Shown: positions 45,963 to 56,111 of the stretch, piece by piece
Numbering within the stretch: position 1 is the stretch's first letter
Layout: every line of letters begins with the position of its first letter
Origin: Spirochaetia bacterium
Lineage (GTDB): Bacteria > Spirochaetota > Leptospiria > Turneriellales > JAOUOS01
Direction of reading: 5' to 3'
Assembly (NCBI GenBank): GCA_029880285.1
Contig: JAOUOS010000010.1
Location: 40,320-104,319, forward strand
DNA length: 64,000 nt
Position numbers and translations under genes: made by a program
The notes under the pieces: generated by a model
The model's input: the letters and a program-made list of their open reading frames with translations, nothing else
Databases searched by the model: none
What the model was told of the DNA's origin: nothing

Positions 45963-46915
45963 TTATAATCATTCTTTTTTTTCGCGTGAGGATGACAATT
46001 CCTAAAAGTATTTTTTAACATTTCTTTTGCTACCGCGGTATAATTTTGCGTAGTAGATATACTGCTGTGTCCTAACATCTCTTGAACGGCCCGTATATCT
46101 GCTCCTTCATTTAATAAATCTGTCGCGAAAGAATGTCTTAAACTGTGAGGCGTAAATTCTGCGTCAATCTTAAGAAAATCTTTTCTTTTCTTAAGTAAAT
46201 ATGCTCCGCCTCTTCTTGTTATTCTAGTGCCTTTGTTATTTAAAAATAATGCTCTTTCTTCATTCTTCTTTAAAAAATACTCCCTTACTTTTAAATACTG
46301 GAACAATACTTCGGCGCATTTTTGACCTACAAAAACAACTCTTTCTTTTTTACCCTTACCCATAACTTTAAAAGAATCATAAATTCGGCCTTCAGCATCT
46401 GCCACAGACTCTATATTTAAAGATAAAATTTCAGATATACGCATACCCGTACTGTACATAAGTTCCCATATGGCTTTATCTCTTATTTGAAATTCTATAT
46501 TTTGCCCGGTTTCATCTTCTAAAAAAACTTCCATATCTATGGGTCTAACGGGACGCGGCAGTTTTCTTTTGTACTTGGGGGGTTTCGTATTTTTAAAAGG
46601 AGTTTCTTTAATAAAATTATTCTTTTCTAAAAACCGGTAAAAAGATTTTATAGAAGCTATTCTTCTTGCCATTGTACTTTTTTGAAAGTTATTCTTGTCT
46701 TTCGCAGAAGAAAGAAAAGCGTATAGATTTTTTTGCTCTACCTTTATAAAAGAAATATTTTCTTTTTCAAGAAATTCTGCCCATTTTGAAAGGTCACTGC
46801 CATAACTTTCTATTGTATTTTCTGACGAATTTTTTTCTAATGACAGATATGACAAAAAATTATCAATAACATTATCTATATCATTTACTAATTCAATATT
46901 CGTGCTTTTGTTCAT
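45959..46915 (-). CDS. xerC: XerC/CodV-type tyrosine recombinase
   Basis: A 318-residue tyrosine recombinase. The catalytic set is [10 protein letters not shown] (Arg), [12 protein letters not shown] (Lys region), [12 protein letters not shown] (His, Arg) and [17 protein letters not shown] (His and nucleophile Tyr). Its place between topA and hslV is that of codV in Firmicutes, so I assign it to chromosome-dimer resolution with the XerD-like protein at 5303. It is a little longer than usual because of an Asp/Asn-rich N-terminal extension. Confidence 0.92.
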   Translation of the reverse strand: MNKSTNIELVNDIDNVIDNFLSYLSLEKNSSENTIESYGSDLSKWAEFLEKENISFIKVEQKNLYAFLSSAKDKNNFQKSTMARRIASIKSFYRFLEKNNFIKETPFKNTKPPKYKRKLPRPVRPIDMEVFLEDETGQNIEFQIRDKAIWELMYSTGMRISEILSLNIESVADAEGRIYDSFKVMGKGKKERVVFVGQKCAEVLFQYLKVREYFLKKNEERALFLNNKGTRITRRGGAYLLKKRKDFLKIDAEFTPHSLRHSFATDLLNEGADIRAVQEMLGHSSISTTQNYTAVAKEMLKNTFRNCHPHAKKKNDYK

Positions 46916-46921
46916 TATATA

Positions 46922-49045
46922 TTAGCCGTCATCACTTTTTTCTTCAACCATATACTTACACTCTGCATTTTGACAATTAAGTATTATTCCAGATTTTTTA
47001 ACCCGTTCACCCATTATAGAAGAACATTTGGGACACTTTTTTTCTGAAGGTTTATCTGTCATAATAAAAGTACAGTTTTCTGTTATATAATTTTCACACC
47101 CGTAAAAAGCTCTTCCTTTTTTAGAAGCTTTTCTTATAACTTTTCCCTTACATAAAGGACATTCTCCCATAGCAATGCTTTCGGTATATCTGCATCCCCC
47201 CACAAAATTTTCACAGCCTATAAAATATCCGTTTTTTCCCAGTTTTTTTAGAAGCTCAAAGCCGCATTCGGGACATTTCTTATTAATAGGAGTTCTTATT
47301 AAATGACTTAAATCTGTCATTGCTTCTGAAGCTTTCTTTATATCACGTTTTAAGGGGCCGTAAAAATCTTTTAATATGTCACGCCAGTTAATATTTCCGC
47401 TGGCTACAGAATCTAACTTTTCTTCCATACGTGCCGTAAATTCTAAGTTTACAATTTCAGGAAAATATTCTTTTATCTGATCATTAATTACCATACCCAG
47501 CTTTGTAGGTATAAACTGCCGGCCCTTTCTTTCAACATAAGAGCGCTTCTCAAGAGTAAAAATTGTAGGTACATACGTAGCCGGTCTTCCTATGCCCGAT
47601 TCTTCCATAATTTTTATTAAAGAAGCTTCGGTAAATCTCGCCGGCGGCTGGGTAAATTTTTGTTCTTTTTCGATATTATTTAAAATAATGGAATCATTTT
47701 GTTGAAACTTTGGTATATACTCTTCTTTTGATGCGCCAAAAGAATAAATAGCTCGAAACCCCTTAAACTTTTGTCTGCTTGATGAAAATCTAAATAAATA
47801 CTCATCATCTTTATTTTTAGCGGTAATTTCTATGGTTACAAGTTCGTCAATACCTATTGACATTTGAGAGGCTATGAACCTGCTCCAGATTAAAGTATAT
47901 AATTTTAACTGATCCTTTGATAAAAAAGCCGCCATTTTTTCGGGTGTTCGGCCCACATCGGTTGGACGTATTGCTTCATGCGCGTCTTGCGCGCCCTTTT
48001 TGCTGCTATAGAAATTTGCTTTTTCTGGCAGGTACCCTTTTTCAAAATTTTCAGCAATATAATTTCTCGCCATGGCAATGCCTGTTTCAGATATTCTCGT
48101 AGAATCTGTTCTCATATACGTGATAAGACCGCCGTATTCTTCAACACCCTCATATAAACTTTGAGCGATTGACATAGTTTTACCCGCTCTAAAACCAAGC
48201 CGGGTAGAGGCATCCTGCTGCATTTTAGAAGTAACATAAGGAGGTATAGGTTTAATATTTCTATCTGATATTTTTCGCATAGAAACAGTAAACAAAGTAT
48301 TCTTTAAGTTATCTTCAATTTTTTTAGCCTCTTCTGCAGAAGAAATTTCTGTTTTCTTTTTATTTATTTGAACCAAACGAAAAGGGCACGCGGTATCTTT
48401 TATTGATGAATTCTCATTCTTAAAAAAACCATCTACTTCCCAATATTCTTTTGCTTTAAATTCTTCAATTTGCTTTTCGCGTTCACATATTATTTTTAAA
48501 GCCGCCGACTGAACTCGACCCGCTGAAAATCTTTTGGAACCTAATTTTTCCTGAAGAAGAGGCGATATACTATAACCCACAATTCTATCAAGTATACGCC
48601 TTGCCTGTTGTGAATTCACTCTTAATATGTCTATGTCGCGGGGATGTTTTATCGCGTTAATTACCGCGTCTTTTGTTATTTCGTGAAACTCTATTCTCTT
48701 AATTTGTGTCTTTCCATTTGAAAGCACTCTTTCTAAATGCCAGCTTATGGCCTCGCCTTCTCTATCAGGGTCCGTTGCCAGTAGAATTTCGCTAGAACCC
48801 TTTGCCGCTCTTTTTAAATCTGCCAGTGTCTTGCCTTTGCCCCGAATGGTTATATAACGCGGTTCAAAATCATTTTCTACATCTACACCCATTGTACTTT
48901 TGGGAAGATCAATAAGATGCCCCACTGAAGATTTTACAAGATATTTTTTACCTAAAAACTTTGTAAGACTTTTCGTTTTAGCGGGAGACTCTACAATAAT
49001 TAATATCTTATTTGTTTTTTTTTCGGTTTTCTTTTTTTCAGCCAT
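46922..49045 (-). CDS. topA: DNA topoisomerase I
   Basis: Type IA topoisomerase that relaxes negative supercoils, 707 residues. It has the Toprim domain (ILIIVESPAKTKSLTKFLG and ATDPDREGEAISWHLE) and the active-site Tyr in EYGGLITYMRTDSTRIS. ESGIGRPATYVPTIFTLEKRSYVERKGR is the conserved C-lobe. Three tandem C-terminal zinc ribbons begin CPECGFELLKK, CPLCKGKVIRK and CPKCSSIMGER. The KKTEKKTNK N-terminus is a short basic extension. It lies 6 bp before xerC. Confidence 0.97.
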   Translation of the reverse strand: MAEKKKTEKKTNKILIIVESPAKTKSLTKFLGKKYLVKSSVGHLIDLPKSTMGVDVENDFEPRYITIRGKGKTLADLKRAAKGSSEILLATDPDREGEAISWHLERVLSNGKTQIKRIEFHEITKDAVINAIKHPRDIDILRVNSQQARRILDRIVGYSISPLLQEKLGSKRFSAGRVQSAALKIICEREKQIEEFKAKEYWEVDGFFKNENSSIKDTACPFRLVQINKKKTEISSAEEAKKIEDNLKNTLFTVSMRKISDRNIKPIPPYVTSKMQQDASTRLGFRAGKTMSIAQSLYEGVEEYGGLITYMRTDSTRISETGIAMARNYIAENFEKGYLPEKANFYSSKKGAQDAHEAIRPTDVGRTPEKMAAFLSKDQLKLYTLIWSRFIASQMSIGIDELVTIEITAKNKDDEYLFRFSSSRQKFKGFRAIYSFGASKEEYIPKFQQNDSIILNNIEKEQKFTQPPARFTEASLIKIMEESGIGRPATYVPTIFTLEKRSYVERKGRQFIPTKLGMVINDQIKEYFPEIVNLEFTARMEEKLDSVASGNINWRDILKDFYGPLKRDIKKASEAMTDLSHLIRTPINKKCPECGFELLKKLGKNGYFIGCENFVGGCRYTESIAMGECPLCKGKVIRKASKKGRAFYGCENYITENCTFIMTDKPSEKKCPKCSSIMGERVKKSGIILNCQNAECKYMVEEKSDDG

Positions 49046-49090
49046 ATTTGAACTCTATTAAATAATTTTTATACTAATAAACCATATTTT

Positions 49091-50191
49091 TTATACACTT
49101 ACATTTTCTTCAAGCGGTTTATCACTTTCTTTTTTTACTTCATTTCGGATTAAAGGCATTTTATTTTTATCTGATAAATATAATAAATAAAATATAGTCT
49201 GCTTATCTTTAATTTTCCATATTCCTTTTCTTTTTTCCACTTTTATTTTTTCTTTCGCGACAAGTTTTTTCAGAAGACCTTCTTCTATCATTAAATATCC
49301 TGATGGAGTTCTAAGTGCAATGGTATGCGTAACCCTCAACCCCTCAAGCGGAAAAGAAGCTTTGCCTTTCGCTGGTATTTGCACGGCGGCGCCCCTTATT
49401 AAACTTAACTCTCTTTCAGAGAAATCAAGACTCGCGGTAAAGGTTTTTTTTAACCACCTGACCAGGCTTCCTCTTGCTATATAGCCCCTAAAATAATTAT
49501 CTGATTTTTCGGCATACAAAAAACTCTTTTCTTTAAGTTTTATTTTCTCAAATAATTTTTTTTCATTACCTGAAAAAATTAAAGTAAACGCGGTTAACGA
49601 AGAACTAGACATGTATCTGTATAAATACTTTATTAAAACATACAATAAAACAACTGCTGCTGTTGCCAGATGAATTTGAAAATAAAGTTTATTTTGTATT
49701 ATTTGGGTAAAAACCTGAGATTTCGCGGGCTCATTAGCTGAAAATGACCAAGCGATAAATTGATCTTTTTGTCTTCGGTGGCATATCTCGCATGGCTTTG
49801 GTGTTTTTTCATTATACTTTATAAAATTGGTATCATTATAAAAACTATTTAATTTTTCTGATTTAAGCTTAGGAACAAACTTAAAAGATGTTTTTATGCA
49901 GGTAATTTCATCTTTTTTTGTTTTTTCATAATTTAAAGATTCACATGCAAGTAATGGCTGCCAGATATAAGGTCCGGCGGCTGAAAGTTTCATTTCAGAA
50001 ATTTCTCGCTTTCTATTTTCAAGTGATCTCTCAAATAGTTCATACACTTTATCATTTTTTTCCATCAAATGAAAAGCATAAATTAATCCCCATACCGTTA
50101 TATAAACGGCAGAAAATAGAATTATATAGCGGAACGGCCAAAATAACGGCTGCCGGAGAATCCGCCTGGTGACTTCCGGTAGTTCTAACAT
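49091..50191 (-). CDS. Membrane protein with CxxCH motif, unknown function
   Basis: I do not recognise this 366-residue protein. Membrane helices lie at about 20-42 and 172-192 and enclose a periplasmic domain of about 130 residues. That domain holds one CEICH motif (in KTPKPCEICHRRQKD), a possible single c-type heme site. DUF3365-type heme sensors have a comparable N-terminal layout, but the rest does not clearly fit. The cytoplasmic C-terminal half, about 170 residues, is beta-rich. It lies between the sigma factor gene and topA, 6 bp after the former, and the two are probably co-transcribed. Confidence 0.65.
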   Translation of the reverse strand: MLELPEVTRRILRQPLFWPFRYIILFSAVYITVWGLIYAFHLMEKNDKVYELFERSLENRKREISEMKLSAAGPYIWQPLLACESLNYEKTKKDEITCIKTSFKFVPKLKSEKLNSFYNDTNFIKYNEKTPKPCEICHRRQKDQFIAWSFSANEPAKSQVFTQIIQNKLYFQIHLATAAVVLLYVLIKYLYRYMSSSSLTAFTLIFSGNEKKLFEKIKLKEKSFLYAEKSDNYFRGYIARGSLVRWLKKTFTASLDFSERELSLIRGAAVQIPAKGKASFPLEGLRVTHTIALRTPSGYLMIEEGLLKKLVAKEKIKVEKRKGIWKIKDKQTIFYLLYLSDKNKMPLIRNEVKKESDKPLEENVSV

Positions 50192-50197
50192 TTAGTT

Positions 50198-51370
50198 TTA
50201 TTCAGTTTCTAAAAACGCCTCTATTTCTCTTTTTCGGCCGTATTTTTGAAGTTTTAAAAGAGTTTTTTTCTCAATTTGTCTAACCCGCTCTTTTGAAAGA
50301 TTAAATTTTTTACCCGCCTGCGTTAAAGACAGTCTGGGTTTTTTATTTAAACCAAAACGATATTCAATAATTAATCGTTCGTTTACCGTAAGCTCTTTTA
50401 ATATTGAGTTTATAGTATCTGTTAACGCGTGGTTTATGGCAAGAGTTTCAGGTGATTTGTTTTTTTCATCCTGAACCGTAGATATTTGAGTATTTTCAGA
50501 GTCATTTGATAAAGGAGCATCTAAAGAAACATAGTCAGATGAAATTTGTTTTAACCATTTAATTTCCTCTTCAGGAATATGTAGCCTCTCGGCTATTTGA
50601 GCCAGCGTTGGTTCTTTACCAAGTTCATGCTCTAATTCTTTTTGAATCTTTTCAATACGATTCAAATCGATTGTTCTATTCATTGGCAGTCTTATAATAG
50701 ACGCCTTTTGATTAATAGCAAGAATAATTGCCTGACGAATCCACCATACGGCATAACTTATAAAATGATACCCCATATCAGGATCAAATCTTTCGGCTGC
50801 TTTAATTAATCCCATATTGCCTTCATTAATTAAATCTAATAAGCTGATACCATATTTTTGATATTTTTTAGCTACCTGAACCACAAAACGTAAGTTTGAA
50901 ACTATAAGCTTATTTTTGGCTTCTTCATTGCCTTTTACCACTTCTCTGGCAAGCGTATCTTCTTCTTCACGGGTTAATAAAGGGATTTTATTAATTTTTT
51001 CAAGATACCACTGGATGCTAGATTCAGTATAAATACCTTTTTCTTTTTTTATTTTCTTCGCTTTAGAATTACCAACGCTTTCATCTTCAGTATCATCTTC
51101 AGTATCTTCATCTGCATCAGTATCTTCTTTACTTAAATCATCAACAGGATCTATAACATCAGCAGGATCAATAGCATCATCATCTATATCTGTAATGAAA
51201 GATACCTCTTTTTTTTCTTCTTCTTCAGTTAAAACATTATCTTTAGATTTTGTATTTACTGTTTCTTTTAATTTAGACTTTTTCAAAGGAGCCTTTTTAG
51301 TAACAGCTTTCAATTTGGTATTTACTTTCGCGCTATTTTTCTTTACTGCTTCTTTTATTTTTTCACTCAT
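50198..51370 (-). CDS. RNA polymerase sigma-70 family factor, RpoD/RpoS-like
   Basis: A 390-residue sigma factor. The N-terminal 115 residues are low-complexity: Lys-rich, then strongly acidic (DADEDTEDDTEDES). Region 1.2 is YTESSIQWYLEKINKIPLLTREEEDTLA. Region 2 is NLRFVVQVAKKYQKYGISLLDLINEGNMGLIKAAERFDPDMGYHFISYAVWWIRQAI. Regions 3 and 4 end in the helix-turn-helix LSLTQAGKKFNLSKERVRQIEKKTL. Group 1 sigma factors are usually longer and have a non-conserved region that is absent here, so it may be a group 2 or RpoS-like factor. I leave the symbol blank for that reason. Confidence 0.88.
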   Translation of the reverse strand: MSEKIKEAVKKNSAKVNTKLKAVTKKAPLKKSKLKETVNTKSKDNVLTEEEEKKEVSFITDIDDDAIDPADVIDPVDDLSKEDTDADEDTEDDTEDESVGNSKAKKIKKEKGIYTESSIQWYLEKINKIPLLTREEEDTLAREVVKGNEEAKNKLIVSNLRFVVQVAKKYQKYGISLLDLINEGNMGLIKAAERFDPDMGYHFISYAVWWIRQAIILAINQKASIIRLPMNRTIDLNRIEKIQKELEHELGKEPTLAQIAERLHIPEEEIKWLKQISSDYVSLDAPLSNDSENTQISTVQDEKNKSPETLAINHALTDTINSILKELTVNERLIIEYRFGLNKKPRLSLTQAGKKFNLSKERVRQIEKKTLLKLQKYGRKREIEAFLETE

Positions 51371-51815
51371 AATTTTATTAACCTTTAATATTGTTATTTA
51401 AAACCAATAAAAAAGTATATCCTGCCTATTTTTTAGTTATATCAATAATTATTTTACAAAATTTTCGCGGATAGTATTTTAGCGTTACTGAGTTCTCTTT
51501 ATTAGATATCTTATACAATCTTACAATATACACCATTAACTATGCTTTTTTGTCAAGCCTATTTTTTTTATATTCCCCTTTTCTTATTTATTATACGTAT
51601 TTATCATAGATATTTTACATATAAAAACAATCTTTTAGACGAAATAATTTTACAAATAAAAACACATTAAGTCAAATTAATCTTGATTTTTTAAGAAATT
51701 GTATATAAAATATGACTTATTATATTTTTTCATTATAAATATATCCTGAATACTTTGAGGAGTTTTATTTACTAATAAAAAGATGACTTTATATCTTTTA
51801 TTAGCATTATGTCCC
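51371..51815. other. Intergenic region between the sigma-factor gene and surE
   Basis: A 445-base AT-rich gap between divergent genes, with no gene or tRNA visible. On the minus strand TTGACA (complement of the TGTCAA at 51551-51556) is followed at 20 bases by TATATT, which is too far for a standard promoter but could serve the sigma-factor gene. On the plus strand GAGGAG occurs about 20-50 bases before the possible surE starts. Confidence 0.4.
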
Positions 51816-52562
51816 ATGAATATACTATTGACCAATGACGACAGTATATCTTTTATCGGTTTAACCGCTCTTTACGAAGAACTGTCTCAAATGGCCAATG
51901 TTTATATTTTCGCGCCGGCACGCGAAAAAAGCGGAACTTCACAAGCCCTAAGCATTTATGATGACGTATACGTTCAGCCTCAAAATGAACATATTTATAT
52001 TGTAAACGGATTTCCGGTTGATTGCGTAAATATAGGACTTCACTCTAATATTGTTAATATTAAATTTGATTTAGTTATAAGCGGTATAAATAAAGGCGTA
52101 AATATGGGAGACGATGTCTATTATTCAGGAACAGTTGGGGCCGCACGGCACTCTTTTATTCATGGATATCCGTCAATAGCTGTTTCATGCGGATATTTAG
52201 ATGAAACTGGCGATTTTAAAACTATATCAAAATTTCTAATTGAATTTATCAATGACAATCAATCTATGCTTAAACAACCCATGCTTTTAAATATAAACCA
52301 TCCTGTACCCGCAAAAAATGCTTTAGGCATAAAATGGACTAAACTGGGAAAGAGATTATACCGAGATACATATAAGAGAACACCCATAGATCACAGCGAG
52401 TTTTATTTTAACTTAGGGGGTTCTGAATTATTCTATAAGGAGGAAGAGGGATCTGACTTTGAAGCATACTACAATAATTATGTTTCAATAACCCCTTTAA
52501 CTAGAGATGCAACAAACTACCAACTACTTCAAAAACAAACCAAAGGAACTCAATTTATCTGA
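51816..52562 (+). CDS. surE: 5'/3'-nucleotidase SurE
   Basis: Metal-dependent nucleotidase. I choose the ATG at 51816 because the family begins exactly MNILLTNDD, where the two Asp are metal ligands; an in-frame ATG at 51783 would add 11 hydrophobic residues. Further motifs are PAREKSGTSQALS, VNGFPVDCVNIGL, DLVISGINKGVNMGDDVYYSGTVGAARHSF and LNINHP. At 248 residues the length is normal. In many bacteria surE lies with stationary-phase genes; here a TPR gene overlaps or follows it. Confidence 0.95.
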   Translation: MNILLTNDDSISFIGLTALYEELSQMANVYIFAPAREKSGTSQALSIYDDVYVQPQNEHIYIVNGFPVDCVNIGLHSNIVNIKFDLVISGINKGVNMGDDVYYSGTVGAARHSFIHGYPSIAVSCGYLDETGDFKTISKFLIEFINDNQSMLKQPMLLNINHPVPAKNALGIKWTKLGKRLYRDTYKRTPIDHSEFYFNLGGSELFYKEEEGSDFEAYYNNYVSITPLTRDATNYQLLQKQTKGTQFI

Positions 52563-52632
52563 TGATTATAATTCAAAAAGAATTGACAAAGAATGGTTGT
52601 ATAAGCAAGAGTCACTAACAGATATAAACGAA

Positions 52633-53358
52633 ATGGCAGAAGAAAACCAAAATACTAAAACAAATAAAGAGTTCGATTTAGATCAAGTAGATTTAATTAT
52701 TGATTTAAAAAATGAAGCAACCTCTTTATACAAAAGAAAACAATATATTGAAGCATTAGGACGTCTTGAAGAAGCCATAAAAATACTGCCGGGAGACCTG
52801 GAACTTTTATTTTTTGAGGCCCAATGTCTATATCAATTAGGCGACATTAATAGAGCTGAAAATATCTTATCTCAAATATATAAACTTGAAGACAGTCATG
52901 GCATAAAACACCTTCCTAAAATGCTGGGATTGTGTCTATTAAGACTTGAAAAGTTCAAAGAAGCTGAAAAGTTTTTAAGAGACACCATAAATAATGTAAA
53001 AAACGACATACAGCTGAAAGGAATGCTGGGATACGCTCTTGAACGGCAAAATCTTTTAGATGAAGCAAAAGAAGTGTTTGAAAGTATTCTAAAAGAAGAA
53101 CCTGATAATCCCAACGCTTGCAATTCTTTGGCGTATATTTACTATAAATTAAACCGCAGCCTTGATAAAGCAATAGCTCTGGTAAAAAAAGCGCTTAGCC
53201 GCGAACCAGAAAACCCGGCCTATTTAGACACTATGGGAATGCTTTTAATGAAAAAAGGAAATACCGCCCAGGCACGAAAGACTCTTAAGAAAGCTATAAA
53301 GATTGATCCCAAAAATACTGAAATTATGGCTCACTTAGGAGAACTTTTAAAAATTTGA
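52633..53358 (+). CDS. Cytoplasmic TPR-repeat protein
   Basis: The long open frame begins at 52507 inside surE. I start it at ATG 52633 (MAEENQNTKTNKEFDLD) because the preceding residues are polar and unlike a repeat, but the longer form is possible. Five or more TPR units run from about residue 20 to the end, for example EATSLYKRKQYIEALGRLEEA and NACNSLAYIYYKLNRSLDKAIALVKKAL. No signal peptide is present. The stop overlaps a TTG start of the glycosyltransferase gene (TTGA), so the two are coupled. Confidence 0.75.
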   Translation: MAEENQNTKTNKEFDLDQVDLIIDLKNEATSLYKRKQYIEALGRLEEAIKILPGDLELLFFEAQCLYQLGDINRAENILSQIYKLEDSHGIKHLPKMLGLCLLRLEKFKEAEKFLRDTINNVKNDIQLKGMLGYALERQNLLDEAKEVFESILKEEPDNPNACNSLAYIYYKLNRSLDKAIALVKKALSREPENPAYLDTMGMLLMKKGNTAQARKTLKKAIKIDPKNTEIMAHLGELLKI

Positions 53359-54263
53359 AAATAAAAAAAAACCGCGCCCCCGCCGGCGCGGATATTGTAA
53401 TACCTTCATACAACAGAAAAGAACTTACCATTGAAGCTGTAACCAGCGTCTTAGAACAAACTTTTACAAATATACAAATTATTATTGTTGAAGACGGCTC
53501 TTCGTACTTACAAAACGAATTGCCAAACACTAACAAAATAAAATATTATCAATTAAATAAAAACCAAGGGCCGTCTTTTGCGCGAAACTATGGGGCCCAA
53601 AAAGGCAGCAATCAATATCTGGCTTTTTTAGACAGCGACGATTTATGGCACAAAGATAAACTTCTTGAACAAATTGAATTTTTAGAAAATAACCCCAATA
53701 TAAACTGGGTGCATACCAACGAAACATGGTTTAGAAATAACACATTAGTAAAACAAAAAAGCAAACATAAAAAACAAGGCGGCGTCTTTATTGAAAAATT
53801 AATGAAAACATGCCTTATCTCACCTTCATCCGTACTTTTTAGAAGACCGTTTTGGGAAAAATACGGCTGGTTTTGTGAATCTTTTCGTGTTGCTGAAGAC
53901 TATGAACTATGGCTTAGACTAAACTTGCTTTTTCCCGTGGGCTATATTGAAAAACCGCTTACCATAAAAAAAGCCGGAACATGGCCGCAGTTAAGCCAAA
54001 CTTTAGAAATTGATAAACAGCGCGTACTGGCCCTGCATAAATTCTATAGAACATATAAAAATCATCCGGAATTTAAAAATATTTATCAAAGCTGGCACTC
54101 TGAAATTTTACGTAAAATACAAATTTTAATTAAAGGCGCCCAAAAGTATAAAAATAAAGCAAAAATTATAAAATATCAAAACTGGGAAAGATTATTTACA
54201 ATTTCACGAACCCGCGCCATTTTTGAAGCTTCAGATGGCACACGCAAAAATTCATCCGCATAG
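53355..54263 (+). CDS. Family 2 glycosyltransferase
   Basis: A GT-A fold transferase of 302 residues using a nucleotide sugar. The start is a TTG at 53355 that overlaps the upstream stop. The nucleotide-binding part is ADIVIPSYNRKELTIEAVTSVLEQTFTNI and IIVEDGSS. The metal-binding DxD region is YLAFLDSDDLWHKDKLLEQI, and a later ED motif is FRVAEDYELWLRLN. It probably builds a surface polysaccharide or glycolipid. The last 88 bases overlap the 3' end of the opposing gene at 54176. Confidence 0.88.
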   Translation: MKIKKNRAPAGADIVIPSYNRKELTIEAVTSVLEQTFTNIQIIIVEDGSSYLQNELPNTNKIKYYQLNKNQGPSFARNYGAQKGSNQYLAFLDSDDLWHKDKLLEQIEFLENNPNINWVHTNETWFRNNTLVKQKSKHKKQGGVFIEKLMKTCLISPSSVLFRRPFWEKYGWFCESFRVAEDYELWLRLNLLFPVGYIEKPLTIKKAGTWPQLSQTLEIDKQRVLALHKFYRTYKNHPEFKNIYQSWHSEILRKIQILIKGAQKYKNKAKIIKYQNWERLFTISRTRAIFEASDGTRKNSSA

Positions 54264-55450
54264 TGACTAAGCAGGGTTTGATAACCCTCTTTTTTTATTC
54301 TGGGGGGCCTTCTTCTTATTTTTTCATGACACAACAATACAATGTTATAAGCCGACAAAGTATTTAACATATCAAGCTCATGCGCTATCTGGTAATGATA
54401 TAAAGAAGCGTCAAAAAAAGCCTCATCCCATGAAGTTTTCGGATAAGAGTATTTTTCATCTCTATAAGGCATATAAATAGGTTCATACAAAATATCACGT
54501 TCTTCTTTAGAAAGCCAGGTTAAAACTTTATTTAAATTATTATTATTTAGTATGTGATATATATCTTCCATCAATTTGGCAAAATGATATTGAAACATTC
54601 TATCAGGAATACCTTTCTTTTCAAGCATAGATAAAATTTCTATATCAAAAGATTCACGAAACCATTCTAATTTTGTTTTATAATAGCGAATTTCAGATAA
54701 CAGCTTTAATTTATGCTTTAACAGCTCTTTATCACTTTTAACACTTTCTTCATTTTCATTCCATTTCAAATATAATCCAGGCAGCCTTAGTACGTCATTG
54801 GCATCTTTAAATTTACTTAATAAATTCCACGCTTTTTGAATATACTCTTTTGCCTGAATCACTCGCTCTTGTTTTTCACCTAAAATAGCCAGTCTTATAT
54901 ATGTTTCAGGCCGTTCAGGATCTTTGTTTAAACTCTCTCTGTATTTTACAAACGCGCCCGCTTCATCATTTAATGCTTCTAAAGTCTCGCCTTCCTTATA
55001 CAACACCCATGCTTCGTTTCTAATGTTTCCCAAAGATTTTCGGGCTATAAAATATCCATTTTTAACCATAGATAAATTGCCTGACGCTTTCATCATCCAT
55101 CCCTGAAATTCTGTTTTAAAAATAGAATAAATTTGCGCCTCTCCCATAATATATCCATTCTTATATTTTCTATGATCAGGCTCTTTTTTAATGATATATA
55201 CAGTATCACCCAGTCTTAAACTTTCAGATTCATACAGTCTGGCTGTTAAAATCATTTCACGCGTATCATAATCAAGAAGCCTTTGCCGTGATTCACTCAT
55301 GCGATGGCTTTTATAAGTCACCTGCCCGATAATTTCCATTGACTCGATAGTAGGATCAGAATAACTCTTAAAAGCATGTATAGGATAACTTATACCAAAA
55401 AGATCAAGTGTATAAAAAGAAAAAATTAAAAAAATAATTATAAAGCGCAT
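54176..55450 (-). CDS. Exported helical protein of unknown function
   Basis: I do not recognise this 424-residue protein. A signal peptide (MRFIIIFLIFSFYTLDLFG) precedes a beta-rich domain of about 110 residues (MEIIGQVTYKSHRMSES, SLRLGDTVYIIKKEPDHRKYKNGYIMGEAQIYSIF) that could bind sugar or the cell wall. A helical C-terminal half begins with a TPR-like unit (GAFVKYRESLNKDPERPETYIRLAILGEKQE). It ends 88 bp inside the 3' end of the opposing glycosyltransferase gene, which is unusual. Confidence 0.65.
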   Translation of the reverse strand: MRFIIIFLIFSFYTLDLFGISYPIHAFKSYSDPTIESMEIIGQVTYKSHRMSESRQRLLDYDTREMILTARLYESESLRLGDTVYIIKKEPDHRKYKNGYIMGEAQIYSIFKTEFQGWMMKASGNLSMVKNGYFIARKSLGNIRNEAWVLYKEGETLEALNDEAGAFVKYRESLNKDPERPETYIRLAILGEKQERVIQAKEYIQKAWNLLSKFKDANDVLRLPGLYLKWNENEESVKSDKELLKHKLKLLSEIRYYKTKLEWFRESFDIEILSMLEKKGIPDRMFQYHFAKLMEDIYHILNNNNLNKVLTWLSKEERDILYEPIYMPYRDEKYSYPKTSWDEAFFDASLYHYQIAHELDMLNTLSAYNIVLLCHEKIRRRPPRIKKEGYQTLLSHYADEFLRVPSEASKMARVREIVNNLSQF

Positions 55451-55544
55451 TTATTTTAAATATCCCCTCATAAATAATGTCATTTGACGGTTCTTAAATT
55501 TATATCGTCTTAAATTTACCGGATATAAAGAATAAAACAAAGCC

Positions 55545-56102
55545 TTAAAACCTGCAGTATGCCCACTTCTCTTCAGTACTAATATGGCCCACCCTTCTAT
55601 CTTTTTCATTGCGCGGAACCTCTCTTAATATCTGCCAGTTATAACATAAAAAAATAGTTTTATTGATGGGATAAAATTGAAGAAGTCTGTCATAATACCC
55701 TCTGCCTCGGCCAAGACGATATCCAGATTTTGTAACAAATAAACCGGGTACAATAATGGCATCTAAGTTAGACAACGATATTTCTTTGTTACTAATAATA
55801 GATACGGGCCTTAAATGTTCACCTTGTATCAAAGGAACATAAATCTCTAAATTAAAATCTTTTATAATTTCTAAAATAGGCGGCTCTGATTTGAAAGAAT
55901 TATATGCCATTACTTTTTTCTTACTCATATCTTTTAAAATTAAACCTAAAACCTGTTTTAAATTTAAACTCATTTTCATATGAATTTTTTCAAATTTATC
56001 ACTGTTTTTTTCTCTATACCTTTTAAATTTTTTAAAATAACACCGGCGAAACCTTTCTTTCATTTCGCTAATTTCAGCTAAACTTCTTCGTTTATTTTCC
56101 AT
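55545..56102 (-). CDS. 5-formyltetrahydrofolate cyclo-ligase
   Basis: ATP-dependent enzyme returning 5-formyl-THF to the folate pool, 185 residues. Diagnostic segments are KKKVMAYNSFKSEPP, the DAIIVPGLFVTKSGYRLGRGRGYYDRLL region with the ATP loop GRGRGYYDR, and the C-terminal VGHISTEEKW. The N-terminal 50 residues are unusually basic and helical (RRSLAEISEMKERFRRCYFKKFKRYREKN). It is preceded by the FliG-like gene at a 9-bp gap. Confidence 0.88.
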   Translation of the reverse strand: MENKRRSLAEISEMKERFRRCYFKKFKRYREKNSDKFEKIHMKMSLNLKQVLGLILKDMSKKKVMAYNSFKSEPPILEIIKDFNLEIYVPLIQGEHLRPVSIISNKEISLSNLDAIIVPGLFVTKSGYRLGRGRGYYDRLLQFYPINKTIFLCYNWQILREVPRNEKDRRVGHISTEEKWAYCRF

Positions 56103-56111
56103 TTATTTTAT

